Position numbers and translations under genes: made by a program. The notes beneath the pieces were generated by a model that saw nothing but the letters and a program-made list of their open reading frames with translations, did no database searches and had not been told where the DNA came from. Below are positions 54,902 through 63,570 of a DNA stretch of 64,000 bases, one piece after another; position 1 is the stretch's first letter, and each line of letters starts with the position of its first letter. This DNA is from Streptomyces aureocirculatus (lineage in GTDB: Bacteria; Actinomycetota; Actinomycetes; Streptomycetales; Streptomycetaceae): assembly GCF_000720475.1 (NCBI RefSeq), contig NZ_JOAP01000022.1, positions 1-64,000 on the forward strand, written 5' to 3'.

Positions 54902-55780
54902 TCAGTCGGCCCAGGCTCGGGTGAGGCAGCGTTGCCGGTGCGGGTCGGTGTAGGCGGTCCGGCCGTGCAGCATCGTGTGGTTGTTCAGCAGGAGGAGGTC
55001 CCCGCGTCGCAGTTGCAGGACTAGGAGCGGGGCTTGGTGGCGGAGTGCTTCGTCGAATGCGTCGAGAGCGTCTGTCTGTGCCGGTGTCAGCGGGCGGCCG
55101 GCGGCCTGGTGACCGCGTTCGATCTGGTACCGGTTGTACTGCACGGTGATGTGGGTGCCGGTCCGGGCAAAGACTGGGGCGGTGCGGGCGAGAGCGGTTT
55201 CCGCGCCGAAGTGGAAATCCCGGTAGAGCTCCGGCAGGACCGCGGGCCGGTAGTCCAGCAGCCGTTGATGGACGCTGTGGCCGCTGATCAGCACGGTCTC
55301 CCCGCCCGTGGGAGCGGGTCTGACGCACAGTAGGGCCAGGAAACGCGGTGGCCCGGGCGGGCCGGCCCGGTCGGTATGCGGGGCCAGCGCCGCCACCTCC
55401 ACATCAGCGCGAGAACTTCCCTCTGCGCTCGCTGGAGCTGGGGCTTGCTGGGTGGTGAGGAGATCGTCCATCGGCGCGGCGGATTCCCTGGGGCGGGGTG
55501 CTCCCGCCATGGAGATGACCGACCGGCACAAGTGGGCGCACGCCTGATCGCTGAGCCCGTCTACGGCAAGACCCCGCAGGACGGCGAACTCGGGCCCGTT
55601 CGACAAGGCAGACAGGACACGACGCGTCTCTTGTGGCCCCACCTCCCCCGCGCTGCCGGTCAAGCCGCTCCGTCCCGATGGCGGCAAGGGGATCAGCCAG
55701 TCCCCGTCCTCCGGCGTGGCCCGGTCCCACCGACGTCGTTCCGTACCACCGGATGCTTCTTCCATGACGACCTTTCCCAT
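54902..55780 (-). CDS. TauD/TfdA-type Fe(II)/2-oxoglutarate dioxygenase
   Basis: The ATG at 55780 (MGKVVMEEASGG) or the one at 55765 starts a 287- to 292-residue protein. The double-stranded beta-helix enzyme motifs are visible: iron ligands in APHTDRAG (H-x-D) and the distal His in NNHTMLHGRTAYTD, with the 2-oxoglutarate-binding Arg in RCLTRAWAD. FLALLCVRP and GGETVLISGHSVHQ fit the family, close in style to amino-acid beta-hydroxylases of the AsnO/VioC group. The substrate is unknown, and no biosynthetic operon surrounds it. Confidence 0.8.
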   Translation of the reverse strand: MGKVVMEEASGGTERRRWDRATPEDGDWLIPLPPSGRSGLTGSAGEVGPQETRRVLSALSNGPEFAVLRGLAVDGLSDQACAHLCRSVISMAGAPRPRESAAPMDDLLTTQQAPAPASAEGSSRADVEVAALAPHTDRAGPPGPPRFLALLCVRPAPTGGETVLISGHSVHQRLLDYRPAVLPELYRDFHFGAETALARTAPVFARTGTHITVQYNRYQIERGHQAAGRPLTPAQTDALDAFDEALRHQAPLLVLQLRRGDLLLLNNHTMLHGRTAYTDPHRQRCLTRAWAD

Positions 55781-56297
55781 CCCCGAGCTGGCTCTCCGCA
55801 GGATGAGCGGCAGCATGGTTGGGACCGTCGGGCAGTGCAAGTAGCTTCTCAGCTCACCCGGCTGCACGGCCACTTGCGGCCTCCCGGCCCAACCCGCCGC
55901 GTGCCGCAGAAGCGCGGACACCGAGCCTCTTGATGCTCGCCTATCGGCCAGACCCAGCCCAGGCGCGAAGCACCAGCGCACGGAGCACGCATCGCGAGGC
56001 CAGCGCCCCCTGTGGAGTACGCACTGTGTGGGCCGGCGGCTGCTGCTCCAGCTCGTCACCTGATCTACGCAGACCTGTGCTCGCTGTGCCCGCTGTGCCC
56101 GCGACCGATGCGACCCGAGTTCCGCAGCGGCCGCAGCACGTCACCGCGCAAGTTGTTCGTCGACCCCGTCGGGTTGGTCTTCCTCTTCCCCGCCATCAGC
56201 TCTGTTCCCTCGTCACTCGCGACCGGTCGCCGCCGTTGCTGGCCGCGCCCGGCTTGGGAGGGGGTCCGGGCCCCCCGGTCACGCCCAGCCCGGGCCC
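55781..56297. other. Noncoding stretch upstream of dioxygenase
   Basis: About 520 bases between the dioxygenase start and an IS701 fragment. No frame carries a recognised domain. The part next to 55780 should hold the dioxygenase promoter; the part next to 56298 may be inactive IS sequence. Confidence 0.4.
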
Positions 56298-56585
56298 ATG
56301 CAGCGCCTGCTGCGCTCCGCCCGCTGGGACGCCGACGCCGTCCGCGACGAAGTCCGCGCCTACGCCGTCGAACACCTCGGTACCGACGACGCGGTGCGGA
56401 TTGTGGACGAGACGGACTTCGCGAAGAAGGGGCACGCGCGGCACCGCCGTGCGTGCCCCGGCCGAGGCGCTACGCGGCTTCCCGGCCGCGATGGGCGCCG
56501 GCCAGCCGCTGCCCGACGTCGGCGCGGACACCGACACGGCGGCGTTCCACCGAGCCGTGCGGGCACCGGATGTTGTTCGTCCTGA
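56298..56585 (+). pseudogene. IS701-family transposase fragment
   Basis: MQRLLRSARWDADAVRDEVRAYAVEHLG, then VRIVDETDFAKKG, match the region around the first catalytic Asp of IS701-type transposases. After KKG the frame loses sense, and another frame shows weak continuation (IAATALVTGLIAHEGAQPIPL). Both the beginning and the end of the transposase are missing. It is a decayed insertion sequence. Confidence 0.6.
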
Positions 56586-56759
56586 ACGACGCCCGCGGCA
56601 GCCGACAGGTCCGCGCGCTACCGCCGCGAAGCCGATGTGCCTGGTCATCGCGGCGACGGCATTGGTGACGGGCTTGATCGCCCATGAGGGAGCCCAGCCG
56701 ATCCCGCTGGAGTGGGTCGCGGTCGGCCCGGTGGGCGCTGCTCCTCTTTTGCGGCCGCC

Positions 56760-57332
56760 TCAGCGGACCGTCGGAGCTGGCGGCGCGACCACTTCGCGCA
56801 GCTCGGCGGTGGCCTGGGCCATGAGCTGAGCGAGGGTGGTGTCCGGCTCGGCGAGCCAGCGGGGCATGGCGCGCCGGTGGATCGCCAGTACCACGTCGAT
56901 GATGAAGCGTGCTTTGGCGGGCTCGACGCCGCGGCGCTCGAGCGCCGGTGCCAGCGCGTCGGCGATGTCGGCGAGCTTGATCAGATCGCGCTCGGCCAGT
57001 GCCGGGTTGGCGGCGATCACTCTTGCCCGGCGCAGCAGGAAATCGCGTGGGCGGAAGATCTCCTCGGCGGTTCCCAGCGCGGTCAGCAGCGCCTCGATCG
57101 GGGTGAGGCCCGGGTCGGCTGCCTCGAGCTGGGCGACGAGGTGGGTCTCGAGTTCGTTTCCGGCGAAGAGGACTTCCCGCTTGTCGGGGAAGTAGCGATA
57201 GAAGGAGCGCTCCTTCAGACCGGCGGCGCCTGCGATCTGCGCGACCGAGGTGCGCTCGAACCCTTGCGTCTCGAACAGCTCGAGCGCCGCGCGTTCGAGC
57301 CGGCCCTGTGCGTCGGATTCCCATCGCGGCAT
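56760..57332 (-). CDS. TetR-family transcriptional regulator
   Basis: The ATG at 57332 (MPRWESDAQGRLERAALELFE) opens a typical TetR HTH: FERTSVAQIAGAAGLKERSFYRYFPDKREVLF. The ligand-binding part of about 140 residues is helical. It is divergent from the oxidoreductase gene at 57416. Two matching 19-bp inverted repeats in the 83-base gap are its likely operators, so it probably represses itself and the oxidoreductase. Confidence 0.9.
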   Translation of the reverse strand: MPRWESDAQGRLERAALELFETQGFERTSVAQIAGAAGLKERSFYRYFPDKREVLFAGNELETHLVAQLEAADPGLTPIEALLTALGTAEEIFRPRDFLLRRARVIAANPALAERDLIKLADIADALAPALERRGVEPAKARFIIDVVLAIHRRAMPRWLAEPDTTLAQLMAQATAELREVVAPPAPTVR

Positions 57333-57346
57333 GCCCACCAGGGTAC

Positions 57347-57400
57347 GACAACAGGAGCTGTTATCGGCTGATACGGTCGATGACAACAGATGCTGTCATC
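57347..57400. promoter_or_regulatory. Two TetR operators, GACAACAG-N3-CTGTYATC
   Basis: Site 1 lies at 57347-57365 (centre GAG) and site 2 at 57382-57400 (centre ATG). They differ only in the central three bases and one pyrimidine in the right arm. Their centres are 35 bases apart in the gap between the divergent tetR and oxidoreductase genes, an arrangement that lets one repressor cover both promoters. Confidence 0.75.
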
Positions 57401-57415
57401 AGTTGGGGGATCGTC

Positions 57416-58366
57416 ATGAAGGCTCTGCAATTCGACCGGTTCGGTTCCCCGGACGTGATCGTGCTCCGCGACGTCCCGCAGCCGGAGCCGGGACCCGGCC
57501 AGATCCGGATCGCCGTGCGGGCGTGCGGCCTGACACCGGCCGACTGGCACGTCGTCGACGGTCTCCTCGCCGACCATCTGCCGCCGCTGCCGCGCGGGCT
57601 CGGCCTCGAGGTCGCGGGCACCGTCGACGCGCTCGGCGAGGGCGTCACCGGCGTCCAGACCGGCGACCGCGTGTTCGGCCCAGCCACCTTCGACGGCCCG
57701 ACGGCCGGCGCCGCCGAGTACGCGCTGATGCCGGCCTGGGCACACATTCCCAAGGGCGTAACCGCCGAGCAGGCCGCCGCGCTGCCGATGGCGGCCGAGA
57801 CGGCGTGGCGCGCGCTCGACGACCTCGGCGTCCAGCCGGGTGAGCTGCTGCTCGTCCACGGCGCGGGCACCACCGTGGGCGAGGCGGCGGTGCGCTTCGC
57901 GCTGCACCGGGGTATCCGGGTGATCGCCACAGCCGGGCCGACCCGGGCCGCCGCCCTGGAAGAGATCGGCGCCCAGGTGACCACCTACGGCGAGGGCATG
58001 GCCGAACGCGTCAGCGCACTGACCCCAGGCCCCGTGGACCGCGCCCTGGACACCACGCCGACCGGGGGCCGGATCGACCGCGCCGACCGGCCCAGCCCGG
58101 CCGGCGGCTCGCTACCGACCTTGATCGAGCTGACCGGGGATCCCGACCGTGTCCTCACCGTCTCGGACTTCGCCGCCGCAGCCGAACTGGGCGTCCGGAT
58201 CTCCACCGAGATCCGCTACGACCAGATGAATGAGTTCGCCAGGCTCGCCGGCGAAGGCATCCTGGTCGTACCGGTCGCCCGCACCTACACCCTCGACCAG
58301 ATCCAGGAAGCGGCCAAGCTCAGCCGATCCCGCCGCCCCGGCGGCAAGCTCATGCTCGTCCTGTGA
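57416..58366 (+). CDS. NADP-dependent quinone-oxidoreductase-like protein
   Basis: A 316-residue medium-chain reductase from the ATG at 57416 (MKALQFDRFGSPDVI). The GroES-like N-terminal part (PQPEPGPGQIRIAVRACGLTPADWHVVDG, PRGLGLEVAGTVDALGEGV) is followed by the Rossmann part with LLVHGAGTTVGEAAVRFAL, the nucleotide-binding loop. The zinc ligands of alcohol dehydrogenases are absent, as in quinone oxidoreductases. Its likely role is to reduce quinones or reactive carbonyls under control of the adjacent TetR regulator. Confidence 0.88.
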   Translation: MKALQFDRFGSPDVIVLRDVPQPEPGPGQIRIAVRACGLTPADWHVVDGLLADHLPPLPRGLGLEVAGTVDALGEGVTGVQTGDRVFGPATFDGPTAGAAEYALMPAWAHIPKGVTAEQAAALPMAAETAWRALDDLGVQPGELLLVHGAGTTVGEAAVRFALHRGIRVIATAGPTRAAALEEIGAQVTTYGEGMAERVSALTPGPVDRALDTTPTGGRIDRADRPSPAGGSLPTLIELTGDPDRVLTVSDFAAAAELGVRISTEIRYDQMNEFARLAGEGILVVPVARTYTLDQIQEAAKLSRSRRPGGKLMLVL

Positions 58367-58500
58367 TCGCATCGCTGGCCTGGTCAGGCGACAGGAGCCC
58401 ACGCCACCCCGATGATCACGCGGTGGCCGTACCCGTTCCCGACCAGGGTTCCCCACAAGATCGCGCAGTCACACTGGAGTACCAGGCCGTTTCCTTTCGA

Positions 58501-58620
58501 TCACCTCGCTGACCAGATGAAGATGGCGGCAAGGTGGAGTCCGGCCAGGTAGGTGGTGGCCCTCTTGTCGTAGCGAGTGGCCAGCCCGCGCCTGTGGTTT
58601 GCCTTGATGCGGAGGGCGGT
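58501..58620 (-). pseudogene. IS5-family transposase C-terminal fragment
   Basis: On the minus strand the residues ANHRRGLATRYDKRATTYLAG and then LHLAAIFIWSAR end at a stop at 58501. RYDKxATxYLAGLHxAxIFxWSAR is the usual end of IS5-group transposases. The rest of the transposase is missing; the fragment abuts the end of the Tpg-like gene. Confidence 0.65.
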
Positions 58621-58640
58621 GCGGCGGCTGGTGCGTGCTG

Positions 58641-59213
58641 CTACCGGACTTCGACGCAGTACGAGGCGCCGGGGAACTCCCAGCCGTCGGTGCCTTCGCC
58701 GATGTCCTCGACGATGACGTCGTCGATGAAGTGGTCCTCGAACTCGTCGTCGGTGAGTTCGCCGGCGAGCCAGACTTCCTCGATCTCATCCCAGTGGCCC
58801 CGGCTGCCGTCGATACGCAGGGGCGCGGCGCCCGGGGTGCCGCGCGTACGTTCGTCGTCCCCGGTTTTGACGACGCCGCTGATCTCGTACTGGCCCCGCT
58901 TGATGTGGGCGGGGATCGGGTCGGCGGGGACGATGGCGACGTTCTCGTACGCGGTGTGGATGAGGTCCAGGTAGCTGCGGCGGATGTTGTACTCCGCGTC
59001 GGACAGCCAGTTGATCAGCGTCCTGGTCCTCACGTGGAGACCGGCGCCCTGCAGGGCCTGCTGCCCGCGGTGGGTCGCGGTGAGCTGGCTGAGCTGGGTG
59101 TGCCAGTGCCTGGCGGTGTAGGACGACAGGCGGTGGCGGGGGGTGACCTGGGCGTGCAGGAGGTCGTTGAGAGCGGCGCCCAGGGAGTTGCCGCGGCCTG
59201 TGGGGCCGGCCAT
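58641..59213 (-). CDS. Second Tpg-like putative terminal protein
   Basis: A 190-residue protein from the ATG at 59213 (MAGPTGRGNSLGAALNDLL), which overlaps the stop of the Tap-like gene as TGATG, exactly as in the pair at 24986. An HTH-like segment (RTRTLINWLSDAEYNIRRSYLDLI) is followed by YEISGVVKTGDDERTR, a long acidic C-terminal region (ELTDDEFEDHFIDDVIVEDIGEG) and CVEV at the end. Size, gene order and HTH position fit Tpg-type telomere proteins, though the sequence is far from classical Tpg. It is not recognisably similar to the Tpg-like protein at 24264. Function inferred. Confidence 0.45.
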   Translation of the reverse strand: MAGPTGRGNSLGAALNDLLHAQVTPRHRLSSYTARHWHTQLSQLTATHRGQQALQGAGLHVRTRTLINWLSDAEYNIRRSYLDLIHTAYENVAIVPADPIPAHIKRGQYEISGVVKTGDDERTRGTPGAAPLRIDGSRGHWDEIEEVWLAGELTDDEFEDHFIDDVIVEDIGEGTDGWEFPGASYCVEVR

Positions 59214-61408
59214 CAGTCGTCGCCCTCGGGGATCATCTCGCCGGGCCTGACGAATTTGGCCTTGACTTCGCCGAAGCCGGTCCCGATCCGGTACGTGGAC
59301 GGCGGCGTGCCCTCCGGCGTCCAGAAGACGGCCGCGTCGACGTTGCGCAGGGCGAGGAGGCGGTGGCCTTCCTCGACGGCCCTGAAGGCCATGCTCCAGT
59401 GGCGGACGGATGCCTCCGCGACCATGCTCATGCGCCAGTCGGGCCGCCAGAACGGGGAGCGCTGGGAGGGGCGTTTGGGCCACAGCAGGCGCAGTGCGAT
59501 GGACAGCCGGGTCTTGTATGCCTTGTAGGGGTCGCCGCCGGTCTGGACGAGCTCGGTGCGTGCCTTGCGGGTGGCCTCGTAGAAGGGTTTGAAGAGGGAC
59601 TCGTTGTACTTCCCGGTCCAGGAGTCGTGGATGGCCGGCATGGCGCCGAGGTGCTTCTGACGGACGAGTTTCTCCAACTGTTTGATGTGGGGGGTGGTGA
59701 CCCACACCCGGCCGTCCTCGTCGGGGCGGTCGATGATCCGCCCCAGGGGGTGCGGCATGTCGGTGCGGGTCCACTCAGGGATGTCGATGAGATAGATGCC
59801 GGCCCTCGTCTTGTCGTACGCGTCGAGCGGGCCGGTGTGCTTCAGTGCGTTCGGGGCGAGGGGGACGCCTGAACAGGCGGAGGGGAAGCTGCCGTTGCGG
59901 TCGATCAGGCACAGCATGCCCTCGCCGAACGAGTCGGGCACCTCGAGCTGGTCGCGCCGCACGCGCTTGCCGTTCGCCCGGATGTGGGGCACCCGGGTGG
60001 CCGTGACGTCGGGGTGGACCCAGCGGGGCTCGCCGTCCATGTGCTCGCTGATCAGTGGCCACGGGCCGCTGTCGCGCTCTTCCTTGCGGATGACGGGGAC
60101 CGGGTGCATCTTCGAGCGGCCGACCGCGTCCTTGAGGATCTTCAGCGCAGGGAAGACGTGCCCCTCGGGCTCGTCCTCCTCGTCCCCCGGCTCCAGCCTG
60201 TCCTCACTGTCTTCCTCGTCCTGCGCTGCACCGTCGGGGGCCTGTCCGCTGTCCGCCGGGGCCTGGGCGGGGGCACTGGCAGCAGCGGTGTGGCCGGCGC
60301 TTGCGGCGATGCCGGCGGACTCGGGGGTGCCGTAGGGCCGCAGCGCGGCGGCGAGTCGGTGCCCCTCCTGGGTGTCTGGCAACTCCGTTACCGCTGTGGC
60401 GGCCTGGAGCAGCGACGGCAGGATCTCGTTGAGGGATTCGTGGTCGCCCCCTGTGACCGCGGCCCGCCATGCCGCGAGCTCGTGGGTGAGGGCGGCGGGG
60501 ATTCCCTGGTGTCCGCCGGATGTGTAGGGAAGGGCGGCTTCGGCCAACTCCAGCGCCGCCGTTCCGCCGGTGGCCGGCGGGTGCCCTGGGCCGGCCGGGC
60601 TGTCGGCGCGGTCGAGGGGGGCGGCGCCGGCGTCGAGGAAGCGGGCGTGGAGCAGGTCGGGCTGCAGGTACGCCGAGCCGATCGTGCCGAAGTCGCGCTC
60701 CGCTACCGTCACCTGGACCCGGGCAGGGTCTTCGGTCGGCGAGAGGGTCAAGGTGACGTCGGCGTCCAACAGGGACAGGAGTGCGGGATCGTCGCTGTCC
60801 ACGATGGCGAGCACCGGTACGTGCAGCGTGCGCGCGACAGTGGCCAGGATCTGGGAGGCGTCCGGGAGGCGGTTGCCGGACAGTGGCAGGCGGGCACTGT
60901 GGGCGGCTTGCAGGCGGTCGACGACGACCAGGGCCAGGCCCTCCATGTGCGGGGCGGTCTCCCTGATGTCCTCGGCGGTCAGGTTACTGCCGTCATCGAT
61001 CATCAAAAGGTCGCCGGCCTGGACGAGCTGGTGGGCGACTTTCTGCTCGTGCTCGGTAAGGCGGCCCTGCTTGAGACGCGCATATTCGCCGCCGGTCTCG
61101 GCGGAGATGATCCGGCGGAAGATGTCGTCACGGTTGGGTCCCGAGGCCGCGTACAGGACCATGTCGTGGTCGACGAGCGCGGTCTTCCGTGCGGCCGCCA
61201 GACCCAGCAGGCTTCCGCCGACACTCGGACGCGCTGCCACGAGTGTCAGCTTGCCCCGCTGCAGACCGCCTGCCGCGGTGTCCAGGCCCGGCAGCCCGAA
61301 GGTGGGGCCGTGGGCAGGGCCGTGGGTGAGTACGGAACCGATGGCGTCGCCGAGCGTGGCGAGCCTGCGGGGCGTGCTGCCGCGGTCCTGGTTGCCTTGG
61401 CTGTTCAC
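59213..61408 (-). CDS. Tap-like protein: degenerate DnaB-type domain plus polymerase-B-like domain
   Basis: The GTG at 61408 has AGGAGG four bases upstream; an ATG at 61447 is the alternative. Residues 1-270 resemble a DnaB-type RecA core (FGLPGLDTAAGGLQRGKLTLVAARPSVGGSLLGL..), but Walker A has lost its Lys (PSVGGS) while LALVVVDRLQ and VPVLAIVD remain. The C-terminal part has MLCLIDRNGSFPSACSGVPLAP near residue 500, very like family-B polymerase motif A (DxNSxYPS), then YKTRLSIALRLLWP and LRNVDAAVFW in the places of motifs B and C. A Tpg-like gene follows with TGATG overlap. Role in telomere replication is inferred; catalytic activity is doubtful. Confidence 0.5.
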   Translation of the reverse strand: MNSQGNQDRGSTPRRLATLGDAIGSVLTHGPAHGPTFGLPGLDTAAGGLQRGKLTLVAARPSVGGSLLGLAAARKTALVDHDMVLYAASGPNRDDIFRRIISAETGGEYARLKQGRLTEHEQKVAHQLVQAGDLLMIDDGSNLTAEDIRETAPHMEGLALVVVDRLQAAHSARLPLSGNRLPDASQILATVARTLHVPVLAIVDSDDPALLSLLDADVTLTLSPTEDPARVQVTVAERDFGTIGSAYLQPDLLHARFLDAGAAPLDRADSPAGPGHPPATGGTAALELAEAALPYTSGGHQGIPAALTHELAAWRAAVTGGDHESLNEILPSLLQAATAVTELPDTQEGHRLAAALRPYGTPESAGIAASAGHTAAASAPAQAPADSGQAPDGAAQDEEDSEDRLEPGDEEDEPEGHVFPALKILKDAVGRSKMHPVPVIRKEERDSGPWPLISEHMDGEPRWVHPDVTATRVPHIRANGKRVRRDQLEVPDSFGEGMLCLIDRNGSFPSACSGVPLAPNALKHTGPLDAYDKTRAGIYLIDIPEWTRTDMPHPLGRIIDRPDEDGRVWVTTPHIKQLEKLVRQKHLGAMPAIHDSWTGKYNESLFKPFYEATRKARTELVQTGGDPYKAYKTRLSIALRLLWPKRPSQRSPFWRPDWRMSMVAEASVRHWSMAFRAVEEGHRLLALRNVDAAVFWTPEGTPPSTYRIGTGFGEVKAKFVRPGEMIPEGDD

Positions 61409-61595
61409 CGCACCTCCTGCGGTCGCCGCGCCGGGGGGCGCGGCCATGTCGGACGAGAGGGCATCGGAAATGGATCGAGTGCCGCAGCCGATCAGGACCG
61501 GACAGCAAAGAGGCCAGGACCACCGGCCCCCGGGCCTCCGCTCCGCACCGTTCGCAGACGGTTACATCTGCCGAACCGGCGGATTCAGCCACCCG

Positions 61596-61784
61596 TCACC
61601 GCTCCTGCTCCCCGGGCTCGTCCTTGTACGCGATGTGCCCGATGGCGGAGAGGGCCGTGCTCAGCCTGCCGTGGAGCGCACTCGCGAGATCCTTCGCTTT
61701 GCCGCAGGACTCCGTGAAGCGCTGCAGGGCGTCGTCGAGAGGCTCGCCCCGGTAGTCGCTCCTCAGCAGTTCATTGCTCTGCAT
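61596..61784 (-). CDS. Small helical hypothetical protein
   Basis: A 62-residue protein from the ATG at 61784 (MQSNELLRSDYRGEPLDDAL); a GTG at 61805 is also in frame. QRFTESCGKAKDLASALHGRLSTAL looks helical. It has no family and no clear ribosome site. It lies 190 bases upstream of the Tap-like gene on the same strand and could belong to that transcript. Confidence 0.45.
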   Translation of the reverse strand: MQSNELLRSDYRGEPLDDALQRFTESCGKAKDLASALHGRLSTALSAIGHIAYKDEPGEQER

Positions 61785-61953
61785 CTGCTGCGGGAGGCCG
61801 CGCACCGCAGCCAGTACCCCCTTTCACCTCTCGCTCACCCCGGACCGGCTTCGTCCCCGGGCCCCACACCACCGCCGATGTCTCGGCACCCAGCCGCGAG
61901 GGTGAGTAGCGCAGCCACACCATGAACAAGCCCATGCCCCGGGCGGCTTCCTC

Positions 61954-62109
61954 TCACTGCCGTCCCGTCGCCCGGGGAGCCTCATGCCTCTCCAGGGCCG
62001 CGATCCGCTTGGAGGCCGCCTGTTGGCTGATTCCCGGTTCGTCGGCCGCAGCCTGGAACTGGCCGGTGTCGGCGCCGGTCACGAACGTCCGCAGCGCTTC
62101 AACATCCAC
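61954..62109 (-). pseudogene. LysR-type regulator, N-terminal stub
   Basis: From GTG 62109 (GGCGGAAG upstream) the residues VDVEALRTFVTGADTGQFQAAADEPGISQQAASKRIAALERH are a LysR helix-turn-helix. Then the frame runs into EAPRATGRQ and a stop, losing the ligand-binding domain. It is divergent from the acetyltransferase gene, the usual place for a LysR regulator, so it may be a truncated former regulator. Confidence 0.65.
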
Positions 62110-62199
62110 GCTTCCGCCTCACTTTCACAACCTTGAGTTGTGTCTGGTGTGGTGCGGGGTTGTTTGATCGAGTGTTCTGCGTGGTGATGGGATCGGCGC

Positions 62200-62751
62200 A
62201 TGTCTACTCGAACAGAGCAGGTTATGTATGTCCAGGCGCCTGATTTCGCGCGTCATGTGGAGCGGGTCATGGAGGTGACCGATGTGACGTCTCGACTGAA
62301 CGTGCTTCCGTTCAGCGATAGCGCAGGTCGCGCGGAACTGCTTTCTGTTGTATTCGGTGGCCCGCTGCCGGAGTCGGTGACGATCTACCCGCCGTTCTTC
62401 ACCGAGTACGGGTTGAACACGACGTTCGGGGAGAACGTCTTCGTCAACCAGGGATGCACCTTCATGGACAAGGGAGGCATTCGTATCGGCAACGGCGTCA
62501 TGATCGCCCCGAAGGTGAGTCTCATCACCGGAGGCCATCCCCTGCCCCTGGCCGAGCGCCGCGAGTACCTCTCCTTCGCCCCGATCGTCATCGAGGACGA
62601 CGTCTGGATCGGGACGGCTGCCGTGATCACGCAGGGGGTGACTATCGGCGCCGGTGCGGTGGTCGCTGCCGGAGCGGTGGTCACTCGTGATGTCCCTGCC
62701 GGCACCGCGGTCGCGGGTGTGCCCGCCCGGGTGATCAAGACGATCGGCTGA
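62200..62751 (+). CDS. Sugar O-acetyltransferase (LacA/Maa type)
   Basis: A 183-residue protein from the ATG at 62200 (MSTRTEQVMYVQAP). The N-terminal helical part leads to the left-handed beta-helix of hexapeptide acetyltransferases: FFTEYGLNTTFGENVFVNQGCTFMD, NGVMIAPKVSLITGGHPLPLAER (His of the active site), IVIEDDVWIGTAAVITQGVTIGAGAVVAAGAVVTRDVP and VAGVPARVIK. It transfers acetyl from acetyl-CoA to a sugar hydroxyl, as galactoside and maltose acetyltransferases do. The exact sugar is unknown. Confidence 0.92.
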   Translation: MSTRTEQVMYVQAPDFARHVERVMEVTDVTSRLNVLPFSDSAGRAELLSVVFGGPLPESVTIYPPFFTEYGLNTTFGENVFVNQGCTFMDKGGIRIGNGVMIAPKVSLITGGHPLPLAERREYLSFAPIVIEDDVWIGTAAVITQGVTIGAGAVVAAGAVVTRDVPAGTAVAGVPARVIKTIG

Positions 62752-62801
62752 CCCCCCGGGTTGCTGGACGGGGCATGCAGCACCTCCACGGTCTGGTTCT
62801 G

Positions 62802-62942
62802 ATGCCTCGTCATGCCCGGCTGCCCGACAGGCAGTGGGACAGCATTCGGCCTCTGCTGCCCTCTTCCCCGTACGGGGCCAGGCATCAACCGGTACCGGCA
62901 TCTCAGGCGACATCCGACATATGCGGCTGGCCACGATCATGA
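62802..62942 (+). pseudogene. IS5-family transposase N-terminal fragment
   Basis: MPRHARLPDRQWDSIRPLLP is the usual opening of IS5-group transposases (LSDxQWxxIxPLLP). The frame then loses sense and stops after 46 residues. A C-terminal fragment of the same IS group lies at 58501-58620, but on the other strand. Confidence 0.5.
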
Positions 62943-63119
62943 GCCAGCGGGAGAACCAAGAGCTGAAGTGCCCGGCGCCCGCGTCGTACTCCCCTGGTAA
63001 GAGCCGCGTGAATCCCGAACGGCGGCTCCCTCGGGCGCAGGCGTCGGCAGTTCAGCCCGCACCCGTCTTCCCTGCGACCGAACTGGGCCGCTCTCGACAC
63101 CCGTGCTGTGTTCCCGGCG

Positions 63120-63570
63120 TGAGGACGTCCCGGGTCGGGTCACAGGCGGTCGGTGTTCGTGACGTCCGAGCCCAGGCCGCTGCGGGCGCACCTCGTCGCC
63201 GGGCTCCACCGCGTACGCCACAGTCCGCGTCGCGTACCAGACCGGACCCGCGGGCGTCCCCTGTTCGGCGTGAACGGGGGCGAGCAGCGAGCCGTCCAGT
63301 CCCACCCACTCCTTGTCGGCCTTCACGCGGGACAGGTCGACCTGGGGCAGGTCGACGAGTCACGAGCCGGGCACAGCTTCGGGGCGAACCTCGGAACCTT
63401 GACGTGCGTCGGTGCGCCCAGTCCGACGGTCAGGCCGTTGGCACCGCCCCGGAGGCCATGTCGGCGTCGATGCCGACCAGGTGGCACAGGGTGCACTCGG
63501 CGTCGGACATCGGCCGTGCCCAGTCGTACGCCTCCTCGAACAGCTTCTCTGCCGGGCCGCGTACGTGAGG
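63120..63570 (-). pseudogene. Remnant of a classical tap gene
   Basis: Three minus-strand frames in sequence resemble Streptomyces Tap: FEEAYDWARPMSDAECTLCHLVGIDADMASG (near 63480-63550), NGLTVGLGAPTHVKVPRF (near 63400-63450), and DLSRVKADKEWVGLDGSLL with GPVWYATRTVAYAVEPGDEV (near 63170-63340). The order agrees with Tap, where a VGLDLN-type motif is followed by LTVGL and PAWYATPTVAYA. Frames change at least twice, so this is decayed. The match is from memory of the family. Confidence 0.5.

Noticed and set aside
62903..63110. Minus-strand 65-codon frame
   Set aside because: Very Arg-rich, without a start signal; it lies between an IS5 fragment and the tap remnant.
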